A program made the translations under genes and the position numbers. A stretch of DNA of 64,000 bases, taken from assembly GCF_003386285.1 (NCBI RefSeq), contig NZ_QPNC01000031.1:1-64000 (forward strand). Reading direction: 5' to 3'. This stretch comes from Nocardiopsis sp. FIRDI 009 (lineage in GTDB: Bacteria > Actinomycetota > Actinomycetes > Streptosporangiales > Streptosporangiaceae). Numbering within the stretch: the first letter of the stretch is position 1; each line of letters starts with the position of its first letter. Below the pieces are notes generated by a model, which worked only from the letters and a program-made list of their open reading frames with translations, did not search any database and was not told the DNA's origin. This document shows, piece after piece, positions 7,562-15,877 of this stretch.

Positions 7562-8086
7562 GTGTCGGACTCCAAGGGTCAGCCCACCGCGCGGCTGCAG
7601 ACCTCCGAAGGAACCATCGTCGTCAGGCTGTTCGAGGAGGACGCTCCCGAGACGGTCGCCAACTTCATCGGCCTCGCCGAGGGTTCCAAGCAGTGGATGG
7701 ACCCCGCCACCGGGAAGATGTCCAACGACAGCCTGTACGCGGGCACGATCTTCCACCGGGTCATCGACGGTTTCATGATCCAGGGCGGCTGCCCGCTCGG
7801 TACCGGCCGCGGCGGCCCCGGCTACACCTTCGGTGACGAGATCAGCCCGAAGCTCCGTTTCGACCGCCCGTTCCTGCTCGCCATGGCCAACGCCGGCCCG
7901 GGCACGAACGGCTCGCAGTTCTTCATCACCGTCGGCACGCCGGACTGGCTCAACGGCCGCCACACCATCTTCGGCGAGGTCGTCGAGGGCTCCGACGTGG
8001 TCAAGAGGATCTCCGAGGTCAAGACCGACCCGAACGACCGTCCGCTCACGGACGTCACCGTCGAGTCCGTCGAGATCACCCGATAG
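7562..8086 (+). CDS. Peptidyl-prolyl cis-trans isomerase, cyclophilin type
   Basis: A 174-residue single-domain cytoplasmic cyclophilin that isomerises X-Pro bonds. Family signatures are clear: FHRVIDGFMIQGGCPLGTGRG (the R and F.MQGG-type active site), LAMANAGPGTNGSQFFIT, and WLNGRHTIFGEVVEG. It starts at GTG 7562, 22 bases after a promoter-like GC-poor stretch. No signal peptide. The rhomboid gene follows 42 bases downstream and probably shares its transcript, an order conserved in actinobacteria near the origin. Confidence 0.96.
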   Translation: MSDSKGQPTARLQTSEGTIVVRLFEEDAPETVANFIGLAEGSKQWMDPATGKMSNDSLYAGTIFHRVIDGFMIQGGCPLGTGRGGPGYTFGDEISPKLRFDRPFLLAMANAGPGTNGSQFFITVGTPDWLNGRHTIFGEVVEGSDVVKRISEVKTDPNDRPLTDVTVESVEITR

Positions 8087-8128
8087 CGGACCCGACGTGC
8101 CCAGAGCCCGAGGAGTGAGAACCCGCCC

Positions 8129-9013
8129 ATGACCGCGTCGCCACCGCCCCCCGGCGTACCGCGCACCTGCTACCGGCACTCCGACCGGGAGACCGGGGTC
8201 AGCTGCACCCGGTGCGAACGGCCCATCTGCCCGGACTGCATGGTCGAGGCGTCGGTGGGGTTCCAGTGCCCGAACTGCGTGGCGGCGGGCAGGCGCGCGA
8301 CGCGTCCGGTCCGCACCGTCTTCGGCGGCAGGGCCGTGAGCAAGCCCTACGTCACCTGGACGATCCTGGGCCTGATGGCGGCGGGCTACCTGGCCCAGCT
8401 GGTGACCGGGACCGGGGCGGCCGGATCCTCGCCCCTGGTCTGGGAGTTCGGCATGCTGGGCTTCGGGGTCACCGAGCAGGGGGAGACGCTCGGAGTCCTG
8501 AGCGGCGAGTGGTACCGGCTGATCACCGCCGCGTTCCTGCACGGCGGGGTCCTCCACCTGCTGTTCAACGGCTATGCGATGTTCCTCCTCGGCACGCAGC
8601 TGGAACGCTGGCTGGGCCACGGGCGGTTCGTCGCGCTGTGGGTCCTGGGCGCCGTCGCCGGGTCGGTGCTCACCACGCTCGTCGAGCCGCACGGGTTCGC
8701 AGTCGGGGCGTCCGGCGCGATCTTCGCGCTCTTCGGGGCGGTGTTCGTGATCGGCCGGAAGCTCGGGCTGGACCTGCGGATGGTCGGTGCGCTCCTGGCG
8801 GTCAACCTGGTGCTGACCTTCGTCGTCCCGAACATCTCCTGGACCGCCCACATCGGTGGTCTGGTGGCCGGGCTGGTCCTGGGAGCGGTCTTCGCCCACC
8901 TTCCGGGACGGGACGCGGGGACGACGGCGCGCACGGTCGTCCACACGCTGGTGACGGCGGCCTTCGCCGTCCTCCTCGTGGCCTCGCTGCTCGTCGTCCC
9001 AGGGCTCGTCTGA
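8129..9013 (+). CDS. Rhomboid-family intramembrane serine protease
   Basis: A 294-residue protein. The N-terminus has a B-box-like zinc motif (CYRHSDRETGVSCTRCERP..CPDCMVEASVGFQCPNC, given here in part). Six to seven membrane spans follow. The catalytic serine is in AVGASGAIFALFG and the catalytic histidine in WTAHIGGLVAGL; the first-loop HGGVLHLLFNGYAMFLLG motif with H..N is also present. Rhomboids cleave membrane proteins within the bilayer; the substrate is unknown. It follows the cyclophilin gene and faces crgA across a hairpin. Confidence 0.94.
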   Translation: MTASPPPPGVPRTCYRHSDRETGVSCTRCERPICPDCMVEASVGFQCPNCVAAGRRATRPVRTVFGGRAVSKPYVTWTILGLMAAGYLAQLVTGTGAAGSSPLVWEFGMLGFGVTEQGETLGVLSGEWYRLITAAFLHGGVLHLLFNGYAMFLLGTQLERWLGHGRFVALWVLGAVAGSVLTTLVEPHGFAVGASGAIFALFGAVFVIGRKLGLDLRMVGALLAVNLVLTFVVPNISWTAHIGGLVAGLVLGAVFAHLPGRDAGTTARTVVHTLVTAAFAVLLVASLLVVPGLV

Positions 9014-9048
9014 CCGGCGTCGAGCACCGCGCGGGACCACTCCCCGGA

Positions 9049-9087
9049 ACACGGGCCCCAGGACACGCGTCCGGGGCCCCTCGTGTG
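9049..9087. terminator. Hairpin between rhomboid gene and crgA
   Basis: ACACGGGCCCC and GGGGCCCCTCGTGT pair with one bulge around a 13-base loop in the gap between the convergent rhomboid and crgA genes. Confidence 0.45.
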
Positions 9088-9140
9088 TCCGGCCCGAACC
9101 GCCGGGGACGCGGGCACGCCGAGAACGGCTACCCACAGCC

Positions 9141-9149
9141 TGTGGATAA
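9141..9149 (-). other. DnaA box
   Basis: TGTGGATAA, the reverse of the perfect box TTATCCACA, 30 bases past the crgA stop codon. A half-site (CTGTGGAAA) follows at 9152. Confidence 0.4.
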
Positions 9150-9178
9150 CCCTGTGGAAACCCTGGGGGGTACGTCCG

Positions 9179-9433
9179 TCAGTGCCAGCGAGTGGACAGG
9201 ATGACGGCCACGATGATGCCGCTGAAGCCGATGAGCAGGTTCCAGTTGTGCCAGTCCTGCATGTACGGCACGTACTGACCGGCGATGTAGTACACACCGA
9301 TCCAGAGGATGCCCGCGATGAAGAAGCCCAGCATGGTCGGAACCAGCCAGCGCGGAGTGACCTTGGGCTTCTCCTTCGAAGGAGGCGGTGTGTAGACGGC
9401 CTTCTTCTTGCGGTCGCTGCGGGACTTGGGCAC
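9179..9433 (-). CDS. crgA: Cell division protein CrgA
   Basis: An 84-residue membrane protein from GTG 9433; upstream residues in the open frame are not conserved in kind. The basic N-terminus PKSRSDRKKKAVYTPPP is typical. It is followed by two membrane spans (PTMLGFFIAGILWIGVYYI and NLLIGFSGIIVAVIL) joined by GQYVPYMQDWHNWN. CrgA sits at the septum with FtsZ, FtsQ, FtsI and PBPA and coordinates peptidoglycan synthesis with division. It lies downstream of the kinase/penicillin-binding operon on the same strand, the usual actinobacterial order. Confidence 0.95.
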   Translation of the reverse strand: MPKSRSDRKKKAVYTPPPSKEKPKVTPRWLVPTMLGFFIAGILWIGVYYIAGQYVPYMQDWHNWNLLIGFSGIIVAVILSTRWH

Positions 9434-9615
9434 GGGCGTTGCTCCAGAGAGGTGGGCGGTTCGAAACGCTCCACAGTCTACGCCCCGGGGCACTCCCCCG
9501 TCACCGCCGCGCGGACACGATCCGCCCCTCCGCGGCCTCCTCCGACCCGCCCCAATCTCCGGGAAACGGCGAGGGGCCGCGCTCCGACGAGCGCGGCCCC
9601 TCACCCTCGGGTCCC

Positions 9616-11451
9616 TCAGGGCTCCCGGAAGAAGAGCCCGCCGTCGTCGTCACCGGGGACGCCAGGGCCACCCGGCTGGTCCGGGTCGGTCTCCTCGTCC
9701 GGCGGCTGCTCCGGGTCCGTCTCCTCGCCCGTCGGAGGCTGCTCGGGCTCGGTGGGCGCCACCGCGACGGTCAGCGTCACCGTGGTCCCCGCGGGGACCT
9801 CCCGATCGGCCGGGATGGACTGGGAGAGCACCAGGCCCGCCGTGGAGTCCGCGGTCTCCTGCTCGGTGAACTGGGCGGTGAGCCCCAGCTGCTGCAGCGC
9901 GGCCTCGGCCTGATCGCGGGTCATGCCGACCAGTTCGGGCACCCGCACCTGCTCCGGACCGGAGGAGACGTACAGCGTGATCTCCGTGCCCGGCGCCACC
10001 TCGTCACCCGCGGGCGGGTCGGTGCCCACCGCGTTGCCCCGGGTGACGTCCTGGCTGGCCCGCTGCTCCACGGTGATGTTCTCGAACCCCTGCTCGGCGA
10101 GGGTGCTCCGGGCCTGCCGCTCGGACTGCCCCGCCACGTCCGGGATCTCCACGGCCTCCGGACCGGAGGACACGACCAGAAGGACCGTCTGGTCCACGGG
10201 GTGCTGGGTCCCGGCCTCCGGATCGGTCTCCAGGACGGTGCCCGGTTCGGCCTCGTCGGCCTGTTGTTCGACCGCGATGTCCTCGAAGCCCTCACCGGTC
10301 AGGGTCGCCCTGGCGGCGTCCTCCGTCTCGCCGACCACGTCGGGGATCGCGACCTCCTCGACGGTCGGCTGGTTCTCCTTGGTGAGCAGCCAGAAGGCCA
10401 GTGCCAGGGAGCCGATCACGCCCACGGCCAGGAGCGCCCACAGCGCGGCCCTGCCGGCGCCGCCCTTGCGCGGCTCCTCCTCGTAGCGGTCGTCGTAGTC
10501 GTCGTAGCGGTCGTACCCGTCGTCGTAGTCGTCGTACCCGCCGCCGTTCGCGGGCGGCATCGCGGTGGTCGCGCCCGCGGCGGCCATGGCCATGGTGCCC
10601 GCCTGCGTCGGCATCCCCGCCAGGCCGCGCTGGATGTCCGCGCGCATCTCCGCGGCGTTCTGGTAGCGCTCCTCGCGGTCCTTGGTCATGGCGCGGAGGG
10701 TGACGTCCTCCAGCCAGTCCGGGACCTGCGGGTCGACCTCGGCCGGTGGAACGGGCTCCTCGCGCACGTGCTGGTAGGCGATCGACACGGGGGAGTCCCC
10801 GGTGAACGGCGGACGACCGGTGAGCAGCTCGTAGAGCACGCAGCCGGTGGAGTAGATGTCGCTGCGCGGGTCCACCCGCTCGCCGCGCGCCTGTTCCGGT
10901 GACAGGTACTGCGCGGTCCCGATGACCTGGGAGGCCTGGGTCATGGTCGCCTGGTCGTCGCCCATCGAACGGGCGATGCCGAAGTCCATCACCTTGACCT
11001 CGGCGTTGCGGGTCAGCATCACGTTGGCGGGCTTGATGTCGCGGTGGACGATCCCGTTGTCGTGGCTGTACTCCAGCGCGTTGAGGATGCCGTCGACGAT
11101 CTCGGCCGAACGCTCCGGCAGCAGGCGCCGGTCGTCGTCGAGGAGTTCCTTCAGGGTGCGCCCGTCCACGTACTCCATGACGATGTACGGGAGGGACACC
11201 CCGTCGACCACGTCCTCGCCGGTGTCGTAGACCGCGATGATCGCCGGATGGTTCAGTGAGGCCGCGGACTGCGCCTCGCGGCGGAACCTGGCCTGGAACA
11301 CGTGGTCACGGGCGAGGTCGTGTCGGAGGGTCTTGATCGCGACGAGCCGGTCGAGCCGGAGGTCGCGCGCGCGGTGGACCTCGGCCATGCCGCCGCGCCC
11401 GACGACGGTGTCGAGTTCGTAGCGTCCACCAAGGAGCCGGGGCTGGGACAT
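9616..11451 (-). CDS. pknB: Serine/threonine protein kinase with PASTA repeats
   Basis: 611 residues. Kinase domain 11-275: glycine loop GRGGMAEV, lysine K40 (VAIK), HRDIKPAN with D138, DFG with D156, and activation loop TMTQASQVIGTAQYLSPEQ with likely autophosphorylated threonines. Residues 303-326 are a striking Tyr/Asp tract. One membrane span follows (335-356), then three extracellular PASTA repeats (about 367-433, 434-501, 502-569) and a P/E/D/T-rich tail. PknB senses muropeptides or lipid II through PASTA domains and phosphorylates division and wall proteins. Three repeats is fewer than the four of M. tuberculosis PknB. Last gene of the operon. Confidence 0.95.
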   Translation of the reverse strand: MSQPRLLGGRYELDTVVGRGGMAEVHRARDLRLDRLVAIKTLRHDLARDHVFQARFRREAQSAASLNHPAIIAVYDTGEDVVDGVSLPYIVMEYVDGRTLKELLDDDRRLLPERSAEIVDGILNALEYSHDNGIVHRDIKPANVMLTRNAEVKVMDFGIARSMGDDQATMTQASQVIGTAQYLSPEQARGERVDPRSDIYSTGCVLYELLTGRPPFTGDSPVSIAYQHVREEPVPPAEVDPQVPDWLEDVTLRAMTKDREERYQNAAEMRADIQRGLAGMPTQAGTMAMAAAGATTAMPPANGGGYDDYDDGYDRYDDYDDRYEEEPRKGGAGRAALWALLAVGVIGSLALAFWLLTKENQPTVEEVAIPDVVGETEDAARATLTGEGFEDIAVEQQADEAEPGTVLETDPEAGTQHPVDQTVLLVVSSGPEAVEIPDVAGQSERQARSTLAEQGFENITVEQRASQDVTRGNAVGTDPPAGDEVAPGTEITLYVSSGPEQVRVPELVGMTRDQAEAALQQLGLTAQFTEQETADSTAGLVLSQSIPADREVPAGTTVTLTVAVAPTEPEQPPTGEETDPEQPPDEETDPDQPGGPGVPGDDDGGLFFREP

Positions 11452-11531
11452 GTCGTGTACTAATCCTCGTGTCTTCCGGTGGCCGCCCGCGGGCCGCCGC
11501 CTACCCAGAGCGTCGTTCGCTCATTTCCTCG

Positions 11532-13007
11532 TCATGATTCCGTCGGGGACGTGGTGTCGCCACCGCCGCCCTCCGGGTCTGGTGTCGGTCCGGGGTCCTC
11601 CCCGCCGGTGCCGCCGTCGCCTCCGTCGCCGGTGCCGTCGTCGCCCGCGGGGGGAGTCCCGTCGTCCTCCGCGGGTGCGGACGGTTCGTCGGTGGCCGGG
11701 CCGGTCGGTTCGTCCTCCTCCGGGCTGGGATCCTCCTCCTGGGTGGTCGACTCCGGCTCGGTGGTCCACCCCGTGTCCGGTCCCCCCTCCACGGGCCGCT
11801 CGGGCACACCGCCCTGCTCCTCCGCCGCCTCCGAGGGGACGGGGGAGGACGGTTCCGACGGGGCCGGGGGTTCGACGGAGTCGCGCACGGGGTCGGCCCC
11901 GGGCGTCCCGTCGAACAGGAACCCGGCCAGCACGGCGGCCGCGACGACCAAGGTCGCCACGACCACGGCGAGGACGACCGGGAGTCGGACACGCCGCCGG
12001 GACGCACCCGACAGCCTAGCCGAGTCCCCTTGTTCACCAGGGGTTACGATCTCCTGATCGGCGGTTCGTCCGCTCCCGGGACCGGTGTCGGGAACCGCGC
12101 CGACCACGGCCGTCCGGGCGACGGACCCGAACCCGGCGGAGGGCGTCGGCGGTCCGGTCCCGGCGTTCGAGCGGATGACGGCGGCCATGTGCGCCACCTC
12201 GCTCGCCGAGGCGGGGCGTGCGTCGGGGTCCTTCACCAGCAGGGCCGACACGAGGTCGTCGACCTCGGCCGGGACGTCGTCGGGCAGCTCCGGGGGCTCG
12301 TCGCGGGTGTGGGCCAGGGCGAGCGCCACCGGGTTGTCCCCCGTGAACGGCGGCTGGCCCGCCAGGCACTCGTAGGCGACCACACCGAGCGCGTACAGGT
12401 CCGAGGCCGCGCTCGCGGGCCGCCCGGAGGCCTGTTCCGGCGAGATGTACTGCGCCGTCCCCATGACCATGCCGGTCTGGGTGAGCGTGACCGACATGTC
12501 GCCTCGGGCGATGCCGAAGTCGGTGAGCTTGATCTGGCCGTCGCCGGTGACCAGCAGGTTGCCCGGTTTGATGTCGCGGTGGACCACACCGCGCGCGTGC
12601 GCGGCGGCCAGGGCCTGGGCGGCCTGGCAGACGAAGTCGAGGGTCTGGTCCGGGCTCAGCCGGCCCTGCTCACGCAGCAGCTGGGAGAGCGGCTCCCCGA
12701 CCACGAGCTCCATGATGAGGAAGGCGCGCCCGTCCTCCTCACCGTAGTCGTAGACCTGGGCGATCCCCGGGTGGGACAGGCCCGCGGTGATCCGGCCCTC
12801 GGTGCGGAACCGCTGCCGCGCCGTCGGCTCCGCCATCTGCGAGGGATGCAGCAGCTTCACGGCCACAGGCCGGTTGAGCAGCGTGTCCGTCGCCTTCCAG
12901 ACGGTGCCCATGCCGCCGGAACCCACCTGTTCCTCCAGGCGGTAGCGGGAACTCAGAACGGTCCCGGTGAGTCCACCGGGACCATCCGAGGGCTCGTAGG
13001 CGCTCAC
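11532..13007 (-). CDS. pknA: Serine/threonine protein kinase, PknA type
   Basis: 491 residues from GTG 13007, which overlaps the pbpA stop by four bases. Kinase domain about 20-280: GSGGMGTVWKA, K51 (VAVK), HRDIKPGN with D145, TDFGIARG, and GTAQYISPEQASG. After a variable linker there is a single span (about 340-360: VVLAVVVATLVVAAAVLAGF). The outer part is a long disordered tract rich in P, E, S, T and D with no PASTA domain. Position directly after pbpA and before pknB fits PknA, which controls growth and cell shape in actinobacteria. Confidence 0.92.
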   Translation of the reverse strand: MSAYEPSDGPGGLTGTVLSSRYRLEEQVGSGGMGTVWKATDTLLNRPVAVKLLHPSQMAEPTARQRFRTEGRITAGLSHPGIAQVYDYGEEDGRAFLIMELVVGEPLSQLLREQGRLSPDQTLDFVCQAAQALAAAHARGVVHRDIKPGNLLVTGDGQIKLTDFGIARGDMSVTLTQTGMVMGTAQYISPEQASGRPASAASDLYALGVVAYECLAGQPPFTGDNPVALALAHTRDEPPELPDDVPAEVDDLVSALLVKDPDARPASASEVAHMAAVIRSNAGTGPPTPSAGFGSVARTAVVGAVPDTGPGSGRTADQEIVTPGEQGDSARLSGASRRRVRLPVVLAVVVATLVVAAAVLAGFLFDGTPGADPVRDSVEPPAPSEPSSPVPSEAAEEQGGVPERPVEGGPDTGWTTEPESTTQEEDPSPEEDEPTGPATDEPSAPAEDDGTPPAGDDGTGDGGDGGTGGEDPGPTPDPEGGGGDTTSPTES

Positions 13008-14470
13008 TCCAGTACCACTGCCTCCATCATGGCGCGCGCGATCGGCGCCGCCAGCTGGTTGCCGCTGGCGCCGCCGTGCTCGACCACGACCGCGACCGCG
13101 ATCTCGGGGTCGTCGGCCGGGGCGAAGCCGATGAACCAGTTGTGCGTACCCTGGTCGCCACCGGTCTCGGCGGTACCGGTCTTGCCCGCGACCTCCACGT
13201 TGGGGATCGCGGCGTTGGTACCGGAACCGTTCGGACCCGTGACCAGGACCATCATGTCGCGGAGGTCCTCGGCGGTGCTCGGCTCGACCGCCTGCGAGAA
13301 GCTCTCCGGCTGGGTCTCGGTGACCACGGACATGTCCGAGTCCAGCACCGAGTCGACCACGTAGGGGCGCATGACCTCACCCTGGTTGGCCACGCCCGCG
13401 GCCACCATCGCCATCTGGAGCGGCGTGGCCTCGACGTTGGCCTGGCCGATGCCCGCGCGGCCGAGGATGCTCTCCTCGGTCTCCACCGGGGCGTTGCTCG
13501 CGATGACGTCCAGCGGCACCTGGAGCTCCTCGCCCTCGGGCGGGTTGAACCCGAAGGCGGCGGCCTGGTCCGACAGGTTCTGGCCGCCCACGTCGATCGC
13601 CCAGTTGGCCATGGACGTGTTGCAGGAGATCTGGATCGAGTGCGCCAGGGTGTCCGGCGCGCCGCCGTTGCAGGTGCCGCCCGACGTGGCGTTGGGCAGC
13701 GGGGGCCCGGTCGGGAAGGTGAGACTGTCCGGGGCCTCCTGCGTGGTCTCGGGCGTGGCGTCCAGGTACTCGATCGCCGCAGCCGCGGTCACCACCTTGA
13801 ACGTGGAGCCCGGGGGGTAGCGCGCCTCGAACGCGCGGTTGAGGAGCGGCTGGTCCGGGTCGTTCTCCAGCGCCTGGAAGTTGGCGACCGCCGTGTTCCG
13901 GTCGGTGACGCTCGCGACGTCGTTGGCGTCGAAGGTGGGGTAGGAGACGGCTCCGAGCACCGCCCCGGTGTTCGGGTCGAGCGCCACCGCGGCGCCCTGC
14001 AGGCCCCCGTCCCGGAAGGCGGTGTATCCCGCCTCCTGGACCGCCGGGTTGAGCGTCAGCTGGACCCGGGCGCCCTCGGGGTCGCGGCCGGTGATGATGT
14101 CGCGGAAGTTGCGCACGGCGAGCCGGTCGTCGGTGCCGTCGAGCAGTGAGTTCTGCGCCCTCTCGATGCCGGTGGTGCTGTACACGCTCAGGACGCCGGT
14201 GATCGGCGTGTACATGCCGCCGCCGGTGTACTCGCGCTGGTAGAGGGGGCTGCCGCCCTCCTCGGAGACGTCCTCCGAGAAGGCGATGCTCTCCCCCGCG
14301 ACCTCGATCGGGCCGCGCGGCCGGCTGAGGTGCTCGCTGTACTGGCGCGTGTTGAGCGGGTCCTCGATCAGGGCGTCCGCGCGGAACCCCTGGATCCAGG
14401 TCAGGTTCAGCATCAGGATCGCGAACAGCGCCATCGTGAAGATGCTGAGTCGGCGGATCGGAGTGTTCAT
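13004..14470 (-). CDS. pbpA: Penicillin-binding protein, class B transpeptidase
   Basis: 488 residues from ATG 14470, which overlaps the rodA stop (ATGA). One N-terminal membrane anchor (SIFTMALFAILMLNLTWI) is followed by a dimerisation-type region (SRPRGPIEVAGE) and the transpeptidase domain with S222-TFK (PPGSTFKVV), SCN (QISCNTSM) and KTG (VAGKTGTAE). It cross-links peptidoglycan together with the adjacent SEDS glycosyltransferase and is a known phosphorylation target of PknB-type kinases. All catalytic motifs are present, so it should be active and beta-lactam binding. Confidence 0.96.
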   Translation of the reverse strand: MNTPIRRLSIFTMALFAILMLNLTWIQGFRADALIEDPLNTRQYSEHLSRPRGPIEVAGESIAFSEDVSEEGGSPLYQREYTGGGMYTPITGVLSVYSTTGIERAQNSLLDGTDDRLAVRNFRDIITGRDPEGARVQLTLNPAVQEAGYTAFRDGGLQGAAVALDPNTGAVLGAVSYPTFDANDVASVTDRNTAVANFQALENDPDQPLLNRAFEARYPPGSTFKVVTAAAAIEYLDATPETTQEAPDSLTFPTGPPLPNATSGGTCNGGAPDTLAHSIQISCNTSMANWAIDVGGQNLSDQAAAFGFNPPEGEELQVPLDVIASNAPVETEESILGRAGIGQANVEATPLQMAMVAAGVANQGEVMRPYVVDSVLDSDMSVVTETQPESFSQAVEPSTAEDLRDMMVLVTGPNGSGTNAAIPNVEVAGKTGTAETGGDQGTHNWFIGFAPADDPEIAVAVVVEHGGASGNQLAAPIARAMMEAVVLE

Positions 14471-15873
14471 CGGCTGATCACCTGGGTCGCGCCCTCGTCC
14501 TGAATCGCTTGCGGTGCCGGCCTGCGGGCGATGTCGCTCATCCGCAGCAGGATGCCCATCATGATCCAGCTCGCCATGAGGGCCGAACCGCCGGCCGCCA
14601 TGAAGGGTGTGGTCGAACCGGTCAGCGGGATGACCCTGGTCAGCCCGCCCAGGACGATGAAGACCTGGTAGGCGAGGACGAAGGCGATGCCGCTGGTCAG
14701 TAGCTTGTTGAACGGGATGGTGGACGCCAGGGCGATCCGCATGCCGCGCTCCACCAGGAGGAACAGCACGATCAGCACGCTGAGCAGGCCGGTCAGCCCG
14801 AGCTCCTCGCCGAGCGAGGCGAGGATGAAGTCGCTCTCCGCGGCGAAGATCTTGTCCGCCTCGCCGCCGCCGAGCCCGGTGCCGAACAGGCCGCCGTAGC
14901 CGAGGCCGACGATGCCCTGCACGAGCTGCTGGCTGCCGCCCTGTTCGTAGTAGACCTCCTGGTCGAAGGCGTTCAGCCAGATGTTCACGCGGGCCTGCAC
15001 GTGCCAGAAGAGGAGGTAGGCGACGGTGGCGCCGGCCATGAACAGCCCCAGGCCGATGGTCACCCACGAGGAGCGCTGGGTGGCCACGTAGAGCATGGCC
15101 AGGAAGGTGCCGAAGAGCAGCAGGGAGGTGCCCAGGTCACGCAGGAGCACCAGCATGCCGATGGCCATCACCCAGCCGACGGCGATCGGGGCGAGGTCGC
15201 GCCCGCGGGGCAGGTCGATGATCTTGAACCGGCCGATCTTGATCGGCTTGCCGACGATCGCCAGGACCTGCCGCTTGTTCATCAGGTAGGAGGCCAGGAA
15301 GACCACCAGCGCGATCTTGGCGAACTCCGAGGGCTGCATGGTGAACGGCCCGAGATTGATCCACAGCCGGGCGCCGTAGACCTCGTGGCCCAGGCCCGGG
15401 ATGGCGGGCAGGAGGAGCAGGACGATCGCGGTCAGGCCGCTGATGTAGGTGTAGCGCTGGAGGACCCGGGGGTCCTTGAGGAAGATGATGATCAGGAAGC
15501 AGAAGACGAGCCCGACCCCGGACCAGACGAGCTGCATGCCCGCCCCGGCCCGCTCGATGTCCTCGGCCTTGACCGCGGCCAGCCGCCAGATCATCGCGAC
15601 CCCGATCCCGTTGAGGAACAGGGTGCAGGGCAGGATCAGCGGGTCCGCGTAGGGGGCGAAGAACCGCATCGCGACGTGGGCCGCGATGGCCAGGACGCCG
15701 AAGGTCAGGCCGACGGTCCACATCGCCGAGGGGATGCTGCCGTTCAGGTTGAGTCCGGCGATGGCGATCCCGGCCATGGTGATGGCGATGGCGACCGCGA
15801 CGAGGACGAGTTCGGCGTTGCGCCGCTTGATCGGGGGGAGCGCGGTGGGCGCCTCCGCGGTGGCGGTGCTCAA
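14467..15873 (-). CDS. rodA: SEDS peptidoglycan glycosyltransferase, FtsW/RodA family
   Basis: 468 residues with about ten to twelve membrane spans, starting at an unusual TTG (15873). SEDS landmarks are visible: GARLWINLGPFTMQPSEFAKI, and later LTGLLSVLIVLFLLVERGMR and TRVIPLTGSTTPFMAAGGSALMA (cited in part). SEDS proteins polymerise lipid II and work with a cognate class B PBP, here the overlapping pbpA. RodA (elongation) rather than FtsW (division) is inferred from the operon position. Confidence 0.93.
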   Translation of the reverse strand: MSTATAEAPTALPPIKRRNAELVLVAVAIAITMAGIAIAGLNLNGSIPSAMWTVGLTFGVLAIAAHVAMRFFAPYADPLILPCTLFLNGIGVAMIWRLAAVKAEDIERAGAGMQLVWSGVGLVFCFLIIIFLKDPRVLQRYTYISGLTAIVLLLLPAIPGLGHEVYGARLWINLGPFTMQPSEFAKIALVVFLASYLMNKRQVLAIVGKPIKIGRFKIIDLPRGRDLAPIAVGWVMAIGMLVLLRDLGTSLLLFGTFLAMLYVATQRSSWVTIGLGLFMAGATVAYLLFWHVQARVNIWLNAFDQEVYYEQGGSQQLVQGIVGLGYGGLFGTGLGGGEADKIFAAESDFILASLGEELGLTGLLSVLIVLFLLVERGMRIALASTIPFNKLLTSGIAFVLAYQVFIVLGGLTRVIPLTGSTTPFMAAGGSALMASWIMMGILLRMSDIARRPAPQAIQDEGATQVISR

Positions 15874-15877
15874 GGGA

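Noticed and set aside
7529..9136. 535-codon minus-strand frame over cyclophilin and rhomboid
   Set aside because: Both plus-strand genes have full motifs; the antisense frame is low complexity.
12030..14149. Long plus-strand frames over pknA and pbpA
   Set aside because: Antisense shadows of genes with complete catalytic motifs.
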